In this document: piece by piece, positions 23,061 through 30,242 of the stretch | Numbering within the stretch: position 1 is the stretch's first letter | Layout of the letters: each line of letters starts with the position of its first letter | Assembly (NCBI RefSeq): GCF_030655665.1 | Contig: NZ_JAUSPQ010000008.1 | Coordinates: 186,001 to 250,000 of the forward strand | Source of the DNA: Methanocorpusculum sp. | GTDB lineage: Archaea > Halobacteriota > Methanomicrobia > Methanomicrobiales > Methanocorpusculaceae | Direction of reading: 5' to 3' | Length of the DNA: 64,000 nt | Notes under the pieces: model-generated | Told to the model about the DNA's origin: nothing | Seen by the model: only the letters and a program-made list of their open reading frames with translations | Database searches by the model: none | Translations under genes and position numbers: made by a program

Positions 23061-23398
23061 GCGGTGGGATATCTCATGCTTCCGCACCCTGCCCTCTTCT
23101 TTTCATCAGTTATTCCCACCGATTCAAGCGAGGGTCGACGTCGGAGGCCTCACCGCAATTTTAATTCGGAGAGGACGGCAGAGAAGGTATCTAGACGTGA
23201 TTCCGTTGGGTGTGGAAAATATTTATGGTGTGGGTATTTTTGCGTAGGCTATATGCTGAGTTTATTATTGGATGTCTTTTGGACAGGTATTTAGAAAATA
23301 ATGGGAAATCATATAATGAGATCCCTGGCAATCTCAAAAATGATAAAAATATATATAGAGAAGATAGAATTAACTAATATGTCTAGTGAGGTTTTGGG
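23061..23398. other. Gap after the YhcG operon with an addB relic
   Basis: No gene is seen in these 338 bases. Positions 23164-23219 are a degraded copy of the addB 5' end. The sequence then becomes AT-rich, with TATA-like stretches near 23345-23355 that could serve the next operon. A frame across 23064-23294 exists only because it mirrors the frame opposite addB. Confidence 0.5.
23164..23219 (+). repeat. Right copy of the addB-end direct repeat
   Basis: This matches 17654-17709 at about 48 of 56 bases, same orientation. The codon corresponding to the first addB ATG is changed (the CAT at 17694-17696 is CGT here), so this copy is not a functional gene start. Confidence 0.7.
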
Positions 23399-24187
23399 AT
23401 GAGTAATTATAATGGAATAAAATATAAGAATAATTTTATTAAAAAAGTAATTTGTCGAGTGGATTTTGTTGAAACATTGTCAAATGAGAGCATTTCCGAT
23501 CAAAAACTTGATCTATCTATCAAAGAATCATACCAATATAAAAAAATGGATCAACGTGTCCGAGTTAATTTAATTGATATAATGAATGATAATCCTGGAG
23601 AGGAATTGGCTATTAAGAATCATTCTCAAGAAGGTCTTCAAAAGACCTATCTCGATGAAGATGGAAATAAGTTGATATTATCTAATACATTTTTCGTTGT
23701 AGAATGTACTCATTATGGGACTTTCGAGTCATATGTTGCCTCTTTTAAGGCATTTCTTAATGAATTATTTCTCAAAAATAATATTAATACAATGAGAATT
23801 GGGTTAAGATATGTTAATATTTTAGATGCAAACACAATAAAAATACAAAAAAATTTCTTTGTCTCTCCTATTTCGGGTGCGGCCCAACGTAACGCATTCG
23901 AAAAATCAGACCTAGTTAAGCTGGTGCGTTCCATTCAAACAACTGAGTATGTATATGGAGATTTAAGGTTAAATTTCCGGTACGGATTCATTAATGAAAA
24001 TTATCCTGCACCCATTTCTAAAAATGACTTTGTATTGGATTTTGATTGTTTCTCTCCAGAATCAATGAATACAGCTGATGATATCATTACTACTCTTACA
24101 AATTGTCATAAAATAATTCAGGAATTGTTTGAAACTTCCATCACTGATAAATTAAGGTTGGAAATGAATAATGGAAAGACAAAATAA
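23399..24187 (+). CDS. TIGR04255-family protein, unknown function
   Basis: The 262 residues match the sporadically distributed TIGR04255 family by pattern. They have an N-terminal Tyr-Lys-Asn-Asn-Phe then Val-Ile-Cys-Arg-Val-Asp-Phe, a central Phe-x-x-Val/Phe-Lys-x-Phe helix, Met-Arg-Ile-Gly-Leu-Arg-Tyr-Val-Asn, a Leu-Asp-Phe-Asp-Cys segment, and a terminal helix with Phe-Glu-x-Ser-Ile-Thr-Asp-Lys-Leu. Family length is about 250-270, so it is complete. These genes are patchy in bacteria and archaea and often lie in accessory regions; no biochemical role is settled to my knowledge. AT-rich codon use points to transfer. The next gene overlaps by 17 bases in another frame. Confidence 0.8.
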   Translation: MSNYNGIKYKNNFIKKVICRVDFVETLSNESISDQKLDLSIKESYQYKKMDQRVRVNLIDIMNDNPGEELAIKNHSQEGLQKTYLDEDGNKLILSNTFFVVECTHYGTFESYVASFKAFLNELFLKNNINTMRIGLRYVNILDANTIKIQKNFFVSPISGAAQRNAFEKSDLVKLVRSIQTTEYVYGDLRLNFRYGFINENYPAPISKNDFVLDFDCFSPESMNTADDIITTLTNCHKIIQELFETSITDKLRLEMNNGKTK

Positions 24188-24443
24188 TCTTACAGAATCT
24201 CAAACAGATGTTTACTTATCAACTTTCTCTTCAACAGAAATCCCAACTCAAGTTGGAGATTATGTAGTTGATAAGCAAATAACAGATGTCCCAACTCAAG
24301 TTGTAGATTATGTAGTTGATAAGCAAACAACAGATGTCCCAGGTACACTTCCTCCAAGAATTTCCAGTACAAAATCTGTTGAAAAAGAAGTATATGGTAT
24401 GAATAAAATTGTGACAGTTAAACGTTATAGGGTAAAGAAGTAA
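24171..24443 (+). CDS. Small protein with an internal tandem repeat
   Basis: The start at 24171 lies within the end of the TIGR04255 gene, so the pair is translationally coupled. The 90 residues contain a direct duplication: two near-identical units of about 17 residues (Pro-Thr-Gln-Val-x-Asp-Tyr-Val-Val-Asp-Lys-Gln) span about 26-57. The DNA repeat is nearly exact too, which suggests recent slippage. The C-terminus is basic (Val-Lys-Arg-Tyr-Arg-Val-Lys-Lys). The protein may be largely disordered, a linker between partners. No family is recognised. The next gene starts eight bases after its stop. Confidence 0.55.
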   Translation: MERQNNLTESQTDVYLSTFSSTEIPTQVGDYVVDKQITDVPTQVVDYVVDKQTTDVPGTLPPRISSTKSVEKEVYGMNKIVTVKRYRVKK

Positions 24444-24450
24444 TCATTAC

Positions 24451-25029
24451 ATGTCAACCATCTCAAAATCAAAAACAGTTCCTATCACCGATAAATTGTG
24501 TCAAGGTGATGTGTTTCAGGACGTCAAATATTGTTATATTGATTCTGAAGACGAGGAGGGACTAGATATTATTGAATATACATTTCCCTATGCAATAATT
24601 ATTAGTCAGGCATGTGATACAACAAGTGCAAGTGATTTGGTATCCTCTAAATCTGGTAAAGCTACAAAATATATGCCCTCACTTCTCCTATGTCCGATAT
24701 ATGATGAGCAATCGACAATAAAAACTGAACATCTTGAAAAAATATTTGAATCAGAGGATCTTTCTATAGTTAAGGAGGGCATGTTCAATAAAGATGAAAG
24801 ACATATTGCCCAACTGGATATGCATTATCGATTTCATAATTTAACAATTAAGAAAAACGATAACTCTGATCTATTAATAGGACTTATCGATTTCAAACAC
24901 TATTTTACCCTCCCTGTCAAACACTTATTAAATAATAGAGATAAACGTCTTGTTCGTCTTGAGGATATATTTGCTGAACAAATCACTCTAAAGTATTGTG
25001 CGTATCTCGCAAGAGTGGCGATTCCCTAA
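24451..25029 (+). CDS. Unknown protein, third gene of the TIGR04255 operon
   Basis: This 192-residue soluble protein has a Gln-Gly-Asp-Val-Phe segment near 19-23 and an Ile-Ile-Ile-Ser-Gln-Ala-Cys-Asp segment near 49-56. A Gln-Gly-Asp then Ser-Gln-x-Cys-Asp pattern recurs in small uncharacterised bacterial proteins I have seen only as unknowns. The rest is mixed alpha/beta, ending with a Leu-Lys-Tyr-Cys helix. The Cys and the acidic residues could form a site, but nothing shows catalysis. It shares AT-rich codons and tight spacing with the two genes before it, so the three probably work together. Confidence 0.6.
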   Translation: MSTISKSKTVPITDKLCQGDVFQDVKYCYIDSEDEEGLDIIEYTFPYAIIISQACDTTSASDLVSSKSGKATKYMPSLLLCPIYDEQSTIKTEHLEKIFESEDLSIVKEGMFNKDERHIAQLDMHYRFHNLTIKKNDNSDLLIGLIDFKHYFTLPVKHLLNNRDKRLVRLEDIFAEQITLKYCAYLARVAIP

Positions 25030-25078
25030 CACCTGAATATATATGCGTTGGAGTGGTTCTAAGGTCCCTGCCCACACT

Positions 25079-25131
25079 CGCAAATCATAGATTTGCTCAG
25101 CTGAGGCCGCCCCTATGGGGCAGCCCGCTCA
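25079..25131 (+). repeat. Modular hairpin repeat, copy F (short)
   Basis: GCAAATC-ATA-GATTTGC (25080-25096) is followed by TCAGCTGAGG and a GCCGCCCCTATGGGGCAGCCCG stem. It marks the right edge of the accessory island, just before rio2. Confidence 0.7.
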
Positions 25132-25171
25132 ATCATCTATTTGTCCCATCACCGCCAAACGTATATCACCA

Positions 25172-26032
25172 ATGCCCATCGATGCAGACATCATAAAATC
25201 TCTCCATAAATACGAAATACGCATCCTCCACGCCCTCGAGCGGATGATGAAGCACTACCGCTGGGTCCCCGAAGACGACCTCCGTGCCGCCGTCAAGCTC
25301 TCACCCACTGAAATGAAATATCGTCTCGGCAACCTCATTCACCGGGATCTCATCCGCTCCGACTCCGTTCCTTACAAAGGCTACACCCTCGTCTTCGCCG
25401 GCTACGACGCCCTCGCCCTCTCCGACCTCGCCGGCAAAAAGACCATCTCCGCCCTCGGCAGCATGGTCGGCGTCGGCAAAGAATCCGAGATCTACGAAGC
25501 GCTCGGCTTTGGAATCGTCGTCCTCAAACTCCACAAAGTCGGTCAAAGATCCTTCCAGACCCTCAAAACCAACCGTGAATACATGCCCGGCGAAGGACAC
25601 TGCCCCTGGATATTTGCCTCAGCAAAATCAGCAGAACGGGAATATGAAGCTCTCAAAGCCTTAAACGGCAAAGTCAACGTACCGGTCCCCATCGACATAA
25701 ACCGGCATATCATCGTCATGTCCCATGTCCCCGGCGCGAACCTCTTCCGCTGCGTCCTCGAAGACCCCGACACCATCTATGCCGACATCCTGACCGAAGT
25801 CAAAAAAGCATACGCCGCCGGATTTATTCACGGCGACCTCTCCGAATACAACATCATGTGTGACGGAGAAACCGTCTGGCTCATCGACTGGCCCCAGTGG
25901 GCCCCGCCCACCCATCAGAACGCCGACGCCACCCTCCGGCATGACCTTGACACCGTCATCACCTACTTCGCAAAGAAATACCAGACAAAATACGACCTCG
26001 AAGAGGCCGTCCGCTTCGTAACGAGCCCATGA
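25172..26032 (+). CDS. rio2: RIO2-type serine protein kinase
   Basis: A 286-residue cytosolic atypical kinase/ATPase; RIO2 acts in maturation of the small ribosomal subunit. Residues 1-85 form the RIO2 winged-helix domain. The nucleotide loop Gly-Val-Gly-Lys-Glu-Ser-Glu-Ile-Tyr is at 100-108, the catalytic loop His-Gly-Asp-Leu-Ser-Glu-Tyr-Asn at 220-227 and the metal-binding Ile-Asp-Trp-Pro-Gln at 238-242. An earlier in-frame start at 25115 would fall in hairpin repeat F, and the family starts near Met-Pro-Ile-Asp, so I use 25172. It overlaps the DUF460 gene by four bases, and thiL follows, giving a three-gene operon. Confidence 0.93.
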   Translation: MPIDADIIKSLHKYEIRILHALERMMKHYRWVPEDDLRAAVKLSPTEMKYRLGNLIHRDLIRSDSVPYKGYTLVFAGYDALALSDLAGKKTISALGSMVGVGKESEIYEALGFGIVVLKLHKVGQRSFQTLKTNREYMPGEGHCPWIFASAKSAEREYEALKALNGKVNVPVPIDINRHIIVMSHVPGANLFRCVLEDPDTIYADILTEVKKAYAAGFIHGDLSEYNIMCDGETVWLIDWPQWAPPTHQNADATLRHDLDTVITYFAKKYQTKYDLEEAVRFVTSP

Positions 26033-28341
26033 ACCCGCTCGTCTTCGGCATCGACAAAACCAAAGGCTCCTCTGCCCGCTCACCCGACGGACTCTATGCT
26101 CTCGTCCGGGTAGTCGACCGCCGGATCGAATCCGAAGAACGGAACCTCACCCTCCAGCGTCTTCTCCATCTCATCAATGCCGAAAAACCCGGGATCATCG
26201 CGGTCGGATCGCTCCGCGATATCGTCCCCGAAACCGGATCACTTTTTACCCTGACCGAAGCTTTGCCGTTTGGCACGAAACTCGTTCTCATCGCCTGCAT
26301 CGGTGCAAAGATCGCCCCCCTCCCGAAACTTGCCGAGCGGTATAATCTCCGCTTCGACGCAGAGAACCCTATGGAGCAGGCAAAGATCTCGGCTCTCATA
26401 GCCTCCTTCGGCGGAGGATACGAGGTCCAGACCTTCGACGGGGTCACGACCATTACCGTGTCCCGGGCACGACCACAGATCCGCACGCATAAGGGCCGGT
26501 ATATCCGGCACATGCAGGGATCCGTCATGTCCTTTTCCCGCGAGATCGAGGCGGGTCTTCTCGCAAACGGGCTCATGTTCTCCTCCTCCATGTCCCGATC
26601 GTCCCGGGGTGAACGGATCGTCAAATTTACCGTATCCGCTCCCCGTCATGACGTGCCGGCATCTTCCCGCACATCTGCAGGTGTTTTGGTCCGGGTCACC
26701 GGAACGAAAAAAGAGCATCCCTCTTTTGTCCCGCTCTCGAAGCGGCCCGCCTACCTGATCGTCGGCATCGTTCCGGGCACGACTGTAGGGATCGCCGCAC
26801 TGAATCTCGACGGCGATCTGATCCATCTCTCCAGCTCGCATGCTCTCGGTCAGGCCGAGATCATCGCGTCCATCTCAAAGATCGGGAGACCCGTTCTGGT
26901 CGCGACCGACAAAGCCGCGATGCCGTTCGGGGTCGAGAAGGTCAGACGTGCCTTTTCTGCGATTGCCTGGACTCCGGCGAGGGATGTGCAGGTCAAAGAG
27001 ACGTACGAGCTTACCGAGGGGTATGACTTTGCGAACGATCACGAACGCGACGCCCTCTCGGCCGCGGTCCTCGCCTACCAGAGTTATGCGAACAAGTTCG
27101 AGGCCGTTCAGAAAAGGATGCCGCCAGGGACCGATATCGACATGGTCCGTGCCGGGATCGTTCGCGGACTGTCCCAGGACCAGATCCTCGAAGCGCTGAA
27201 GAATCCTGAAGAAATGCCCGAAGAGCCGGTGATCATCGAAGAGGAGCTTGTTCCCGACGAAAAGGATGAGCGTATCGCGAAGCTCGAAGAAGAGGTTGCG
27301 AATCTTCGTATAGCTACTGGCAGTTTATCGGAAGAAGTTGAAGTGAAGGATAAGGCAATAGCCTCCCTCCAGAAACAGCTTGTTTTCGAAAGAAGGGCTC
27401 ATGAGGCGGAGATCCTCTCCTCAAGGAAGATCCCTCCCCGCGACATGGAACCTGTCCCGAAGAAAGATCCAAGAACAGAGGTCCGCGGGAGTAAGGACCT
27501 GCAGGGCCTACAGGCCCTGCAGATCCGGCTGGAGCGGTTGAAAAATTTCATCTCCCTGCAGGCAGGAGAAGGCAGCACTGCGTTGAAAGTGCTCCCGCTG
27601 CTTGCAGATGATTCTGTCAAGGCCCTTGATGACGAAATGGGGGTCGGGGAGGAGGATATCCTGTATGTTCTCACGATCGACGGGTGGGACAGACCGGTGA
27701 TCCGGGATCTTGCCGAGGCAAAGATCGGGGCGGTCATTCTGCCGCGGCTGACGTATCAGCGGGCACACAGCCAGCATTTGATCGAGGAGTTCCGCGAGGC
27801 GAATGTCCCGGTTCTGGACGGTGCGAACCTTTCGCCCCGGGTGAAAGGAAAGATCGGTGTGGTCGACACCGCGGCATTCGAGTCCGCTCTTGCCGACTGG
27901 AAAACGACGCAGGCGGTCTATAATAACGAGAAGAAGAGCGGCGTGATCCCCCGGGCGGCGAAGGAACAGGTCGAGCGGCCAAAGCCTGCGCCGGTCCAGG
28001 CTCCGGTCCCGGCAGCAAAGCCGGAGCCGCCGGCAAAGGAGAAGACGGTGTTCCGGGCAAAACCGGTTGCTCCGATCCCTGTGCCGAAACCAGCGCCAAC
28101 TCAGGCCCCGGTCTCAAAGCCCGTTCCGAAGCCGGTCCTGGCCCTTGCTCCGAAACCGATTCCAAAGCCAATTCCAAAACCGGTTCCCAAACCTCTGCCC
28201 GCAGCAAAGCCGGCGCCGAAAAAGGAAGCACCGAAGAAATCTGCTCCTTCACAGAAGGCCGAGTCCGGATCCGCGGAAAAAATACTGTTCGGGGTGCTCT
28301 CCGAGTATCGTGAAGAACGCAAAAAGGAGATGAAGAAGTAA
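26029..28341 (+). CDS. DUF460-family protein with a Pro-Lys-rich tail
   Basis: A 770-residue archaeal protein of the DUF460/COG2433 family, whose role is not established. The N-terminal half holds two RNase H-like stretches (Val-Phe-Gly-Ile-Asp at 5-9 and a later Ile-Val-Gly-Ile-Val-Pro-Gly near 247-253, followed by an Asp-His-Glu-Arg-Asp-Ala segment). A coiled coil follows at about 405-460 (Lys-Leu-Glu-Glu-Glu-Val-Ala-Asn-Leu). A second globular part runs to about 640. The last 130 residues are low complexity, with many Pro-Lys-Pro units, and probably disordered. The gene overlaps rio2 by four bases and thiL by one. The linkage with rio2 hints at ribosome or RNA work; that is inference. Confidence 0.85.
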   Translation: MNPLVFGIDKTKGSSARSPDGLYALVRVVDRRIESEERNLTLQRLLHLINAEKPGIIAVGSLRDIVPETGSLFTLTEALPFGTKLVLIACIGAKIAPLPKLAERYNLRFDAENPMEQAKISALIASFGGGYEVQTFDGVTTITVSRARPQIRTHKGRYIRHMQGSVMSFSREIEAGLLANGLMFSSSMSRSSRGERIVKFTVSAPRHDVPASSRTSAGVLVRVTGTKKEHPSFVPLSKRPAYLIVGIVPGTTVGIAALNLDGDLIHLSSSHALGQAEIIASISKIGRPVLVATDKAAMPFGVEKVRRAFSAIAWTPARDVQVKETYELTEGYDFANDHERDALSAAVLAYQSYANKFEAVQKRMPPGTDIDMVRAGIVRGLSQDQILEALKNPEEMPEEPVIIEEELVPDEKDERIAKLEEEVANLRIATGSLSEEVEVKDKAIASLQKQLVFERRAHEAEILSSRKIPPRDMEPVPKKDPRTEVRGSKDLQGLQALQIRLERLKNFISLQAGEGSTALKVLPLLADDSVKALDDEMGVGEEDILYVLTIDGWDRPVIRDLAEAKIGAVILPRLTYQRAHSQHLIEEFREANVPVLDGANLSPRVKGKIGVVDTAAFESALADWKTTQAVYNNEKKSGVIPRAAKEQVERPKPAPVQAPVPAAKPEPPAKEKTVFRAKPVAPIPVPKPAPTQAPVSKPVPKPVLALAPKPIPKPIPKPVPKPLPAAKPAPKKEAPKKSAPSQKAESGSAEKILFGVLSEYREERKKEMKK

Positions 28342-29201
28342 TGGACGACCGCGCCCTTCTTGCCTCCATCCGTCATCTGATCGGCGAAGACGAGACGGCG
28401 GACGACTGCGCCGGATTCGATCTTCAGGACGGCAGGATCCTCGTATCCAGCACCGACATGCTGCATGAAACGACCGATTTCCCGAAAGGCATGACCGAGT
28501 TTGAAAAAGGCTGGATGAGTGCCGCGGTCACGCTTTCGGATATCGCGAGCTGCGGGGCCCAGCCTATTCAGATCCTGGTGGCTATCGGTCTCGACGATCC
28601 GTCCCGGCTCGTTCCGTTCATGGAAGGCGCCGTTTCCTGCGCAGAACGCTTCGGTGCGAAAGTTGCCGGCGGGGATATCGACAGTCATACTGAACTCACC
28701 GTCGTGACCACTGGTATTGGGATCGTCGAGAAAGCTCATTACTGCCGGCGGTCCGGCGCATCGCCTGGCGATTTAGTATGCATTACCGGGACGCCGGGTC
28801 GTGCCATGGCGGCGCTCGAAGGGGACGAACGATATCGGGAAAATCTGCTCACTCCGATCCCGCAGGTCGAAGCCGGGATAAAAATCGGACGTGCCGGAGC
28901 TTCCTCTATGATGGATGTATCAGACGGTCTCGCGATCTCGCTGTATGATATGTCGGACGCGTCCGGCGTCGGATTCGCGCTCGATTCTGCGAAGTTTACG
29001 CTTCCCGCGGTCCGTTTCGGCTCCGCTATGGAGTATTATCTCTACGGCGGCGGGGATTTTGGTCTTTTGTTCTGTATACCGCCGGCGCGTTTATCGGCCC
29101 TTGATACGGACCACACCGTTATCGGGACGGTCGTCAGAGAAAAAGGGGTATGGTGTGACGGGGAAATTGTAGAAAAGCGGGGCTATGCTCACACGTGGTG
29201 A
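28341..29201 (+). CDS. thiL: Thiamine-monophosphate kinase
   Basis: A 286-residue enzyme that phosphorylates thiamine monophosphate to thiamine pyrophosphate, the last step of cofactor synthesis, with ATP. It shows the AIR-synthase/PurM-like fold. A short N-terminal Asp-Asp motif (Asp21-Asp22), Ser-Thr-Asp-Met-Leu near 37-41, a Leu-Ser-Asp-Ile-Ala segment near 66, a Gly-Gly-Asp-Ile-Asp segment near 110 and a Met-Asp-Val-Ser-Asp-Gly-Leu motif near 193 are the metal and nucleotide binding sites. The length is a little short of the usual 310-330. Its ATG overlaps the DUF460 stop by one base. The 3' end overlaps the convergent UPF0146 gene by 13 bases. Confidence 0.92.
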   Translation: MDDRALLASIRHLIGEDETADDCAGFDLQDGRILVSSTDMLHETTDFPKGMTEFEKGWMSAAVTLSDIASCGAQPIQILVAIGLDDPSRLVPFMEGAVSCAERFGAKVAGGDIDSHTELTVVTTGIGIVEKAHYCRRSGASPGDLVCITGTPGRAMAALEGDERYRENLLTPIPQVEAGIKIGRAGASSMMDVSDGLAISLYDMSDASGVGFALDSAKFTLPAVRFGSAMEYYLYGGGDFGLLFCIPPARLSALDTDHTVIGTVVREKGVWCDGEIVEKRGYAHTW

Positions 29202-29587
29202 GCCCGAACATATCTGTGGAGCATCACTCCCTCAGTGATGATCCGTTCCCCGCCGTTTTCGTACAGCTCGAAGCCCAGATGATACACGATGAGGTCTGCT
29301 CCTACGTTTTTTGCAAGATCGATCAGTGCCGGCACTATCTCGGTGCCAGGGCGGATCGCGTAGATAACGTCTGCCTGATAGAAAGATAACGTCGGCTCGA
29401 CACAGTCATCGACCACCGCGGGCACCGGTCCGTCGGCGTATGCGTGCACATCCGTACAGAGAATTGGGATCCCTGCCGCCTGCACGATCTCTGCAGCCAC
29501 GGTTTTTCCGCCGAATCCCACTTCCACGGCCGAATGATATTTTCCCGCGATGTACCTTCCAACGGCTTTCTCGATGCTGTCTCTCAT
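29189..29587 (-). CDS. UPF0146-family protein
   Basis: A 132-residue archaeal protein of unknown function. A GTG at 29608 would add seven residues. I prefer the ATG at 29587 because an AAGGT lies about ten bases upstream. The sequence has a Rossmann-like opening (Val-Glu-Val-Gly-Phe-Gly-Gly, followed by a helix and Thr-Asp-Val near 40-46), reminiscent of methyltransferases. It also has the family Pro-Glu/Gly-Thr-Glu-Ile-Val-Pro-Ala-Leu and a late Leu-Tyr/Phe-Glu-Leu-Tyr segment. It is convergent with thiL and divergent from the archaemetzincin gene. Confidence 0.85.
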   Translation of the reverse strand: MRDSIEKAVGRYIAGKYHSAVEVGFGGKTVAAEIVQAAGIPILCTDVHAYADGPVPAVVDDCVEPTLSFYQADVIYAIRPGTEIVPALIDLAKNVGADLIVYHLGFELYENGGERIITEGVMLHRYVRAHHV

Positions 29588-29633
29588 AGAATAAGGTACC
29601 TTTATCACTTTGCATAGAGAAATACCTATACAA

Positions 29634-30242
29634 ATGGGGATACATCTTTTCTGGGACAGCCGTGTCCCTGTGGGTCTTTCGCGTCCGGTTTCCGAGGAGT
29701 TGTCCGCGGTCCTTGAGATGCCCGTCTCAAGGATCGATGACGGGATATTTTCGCTCGAAGGCTTTGATCCGGCACGAAATCAGTATGATGCCGTGAAGAT
29801 CCTGCGAAAACTTGACATGTTCCGGAGAAGGATGCCCCAGATTTTCAAGCCTGCCGATATGGAGCTTGACTATTATAATAAATTCAATCATCTCCACGAA
29901 AAGATCCTGCTGGTCACGCCGGGCGATATCTATGAACCTCTGGCGGACTTTGTGTTCGGTCTTGCCTATCCGAAACTCGGGGTCGCGATCGTCTCCCCGT
30001 ACCGGCTCAGAAACGAGTTTTACGGAAAATATGAAGACGACTCTGCCCTTATCGACCGGATCGTCAAAGAAGGCGCTCATGAGATCGGGCATCTGTTTGG
30101 TCTTGGTCACTGCGATAATCCCGGCTGTATCATGTACTGCCCGCGGAATCTGGATGAGCTGGACCGGAAACGCAAATACTTCTGCGGGAAATGCCGGGTC
30201 CAGCTGAATGGCGACAAGTCGGAGGATGAGCTCTTCTCATGA
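29634..30242 (+). CDS. amzA: Archaemetzincin, zinc metalloprotease
   Basis: A 202-residue metzincin-type protease, probably cytosolic. The zinc-binding His-Glu-Ile-Gly-His is at 149-153, followed by Gly and the third ligand His159. The archaemetzincin-specific Cys set (160, 165, 184, 187), with a Cys-x-Met turn, should bind a second zinc. I use the ATG at 29634 because the family starts Met-Gly-Ile-His-Leu-Phe-Trp; a TTG at 29610 would add eight residues with no ribosome site. Physiological substrates are not known. The stop overlaps the ATG of the Cas1-like gene by two bases (ATGA), so the two are translated together. Confidence 0.93.
   Translation: MGIHLFWDSRVPVGLSRPVSEELSAVLEMPVSRIDDGIFSLEGFDPARNQYDAVKILRKLDMFRRRMPQIFKPADMELDYYNKFNHLHEKILLVTPGDIYEPLADFVFGLAYPKLGVAIVSPYRLRNEFYGKYEDDSALIDRIVKEGAHEIGHLFGLGHCDNPGCIMYCPRNLDELDRKRKYFCGKCRVQLNGDKSEDELFS

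Noticed and set aside
23064-23294. 76-codon frame after the YhcG operon
   Set aside because: Its sequence resembles the frame opposite the addB start only because the DNA is a duplicated addB end, so it is not a gene.
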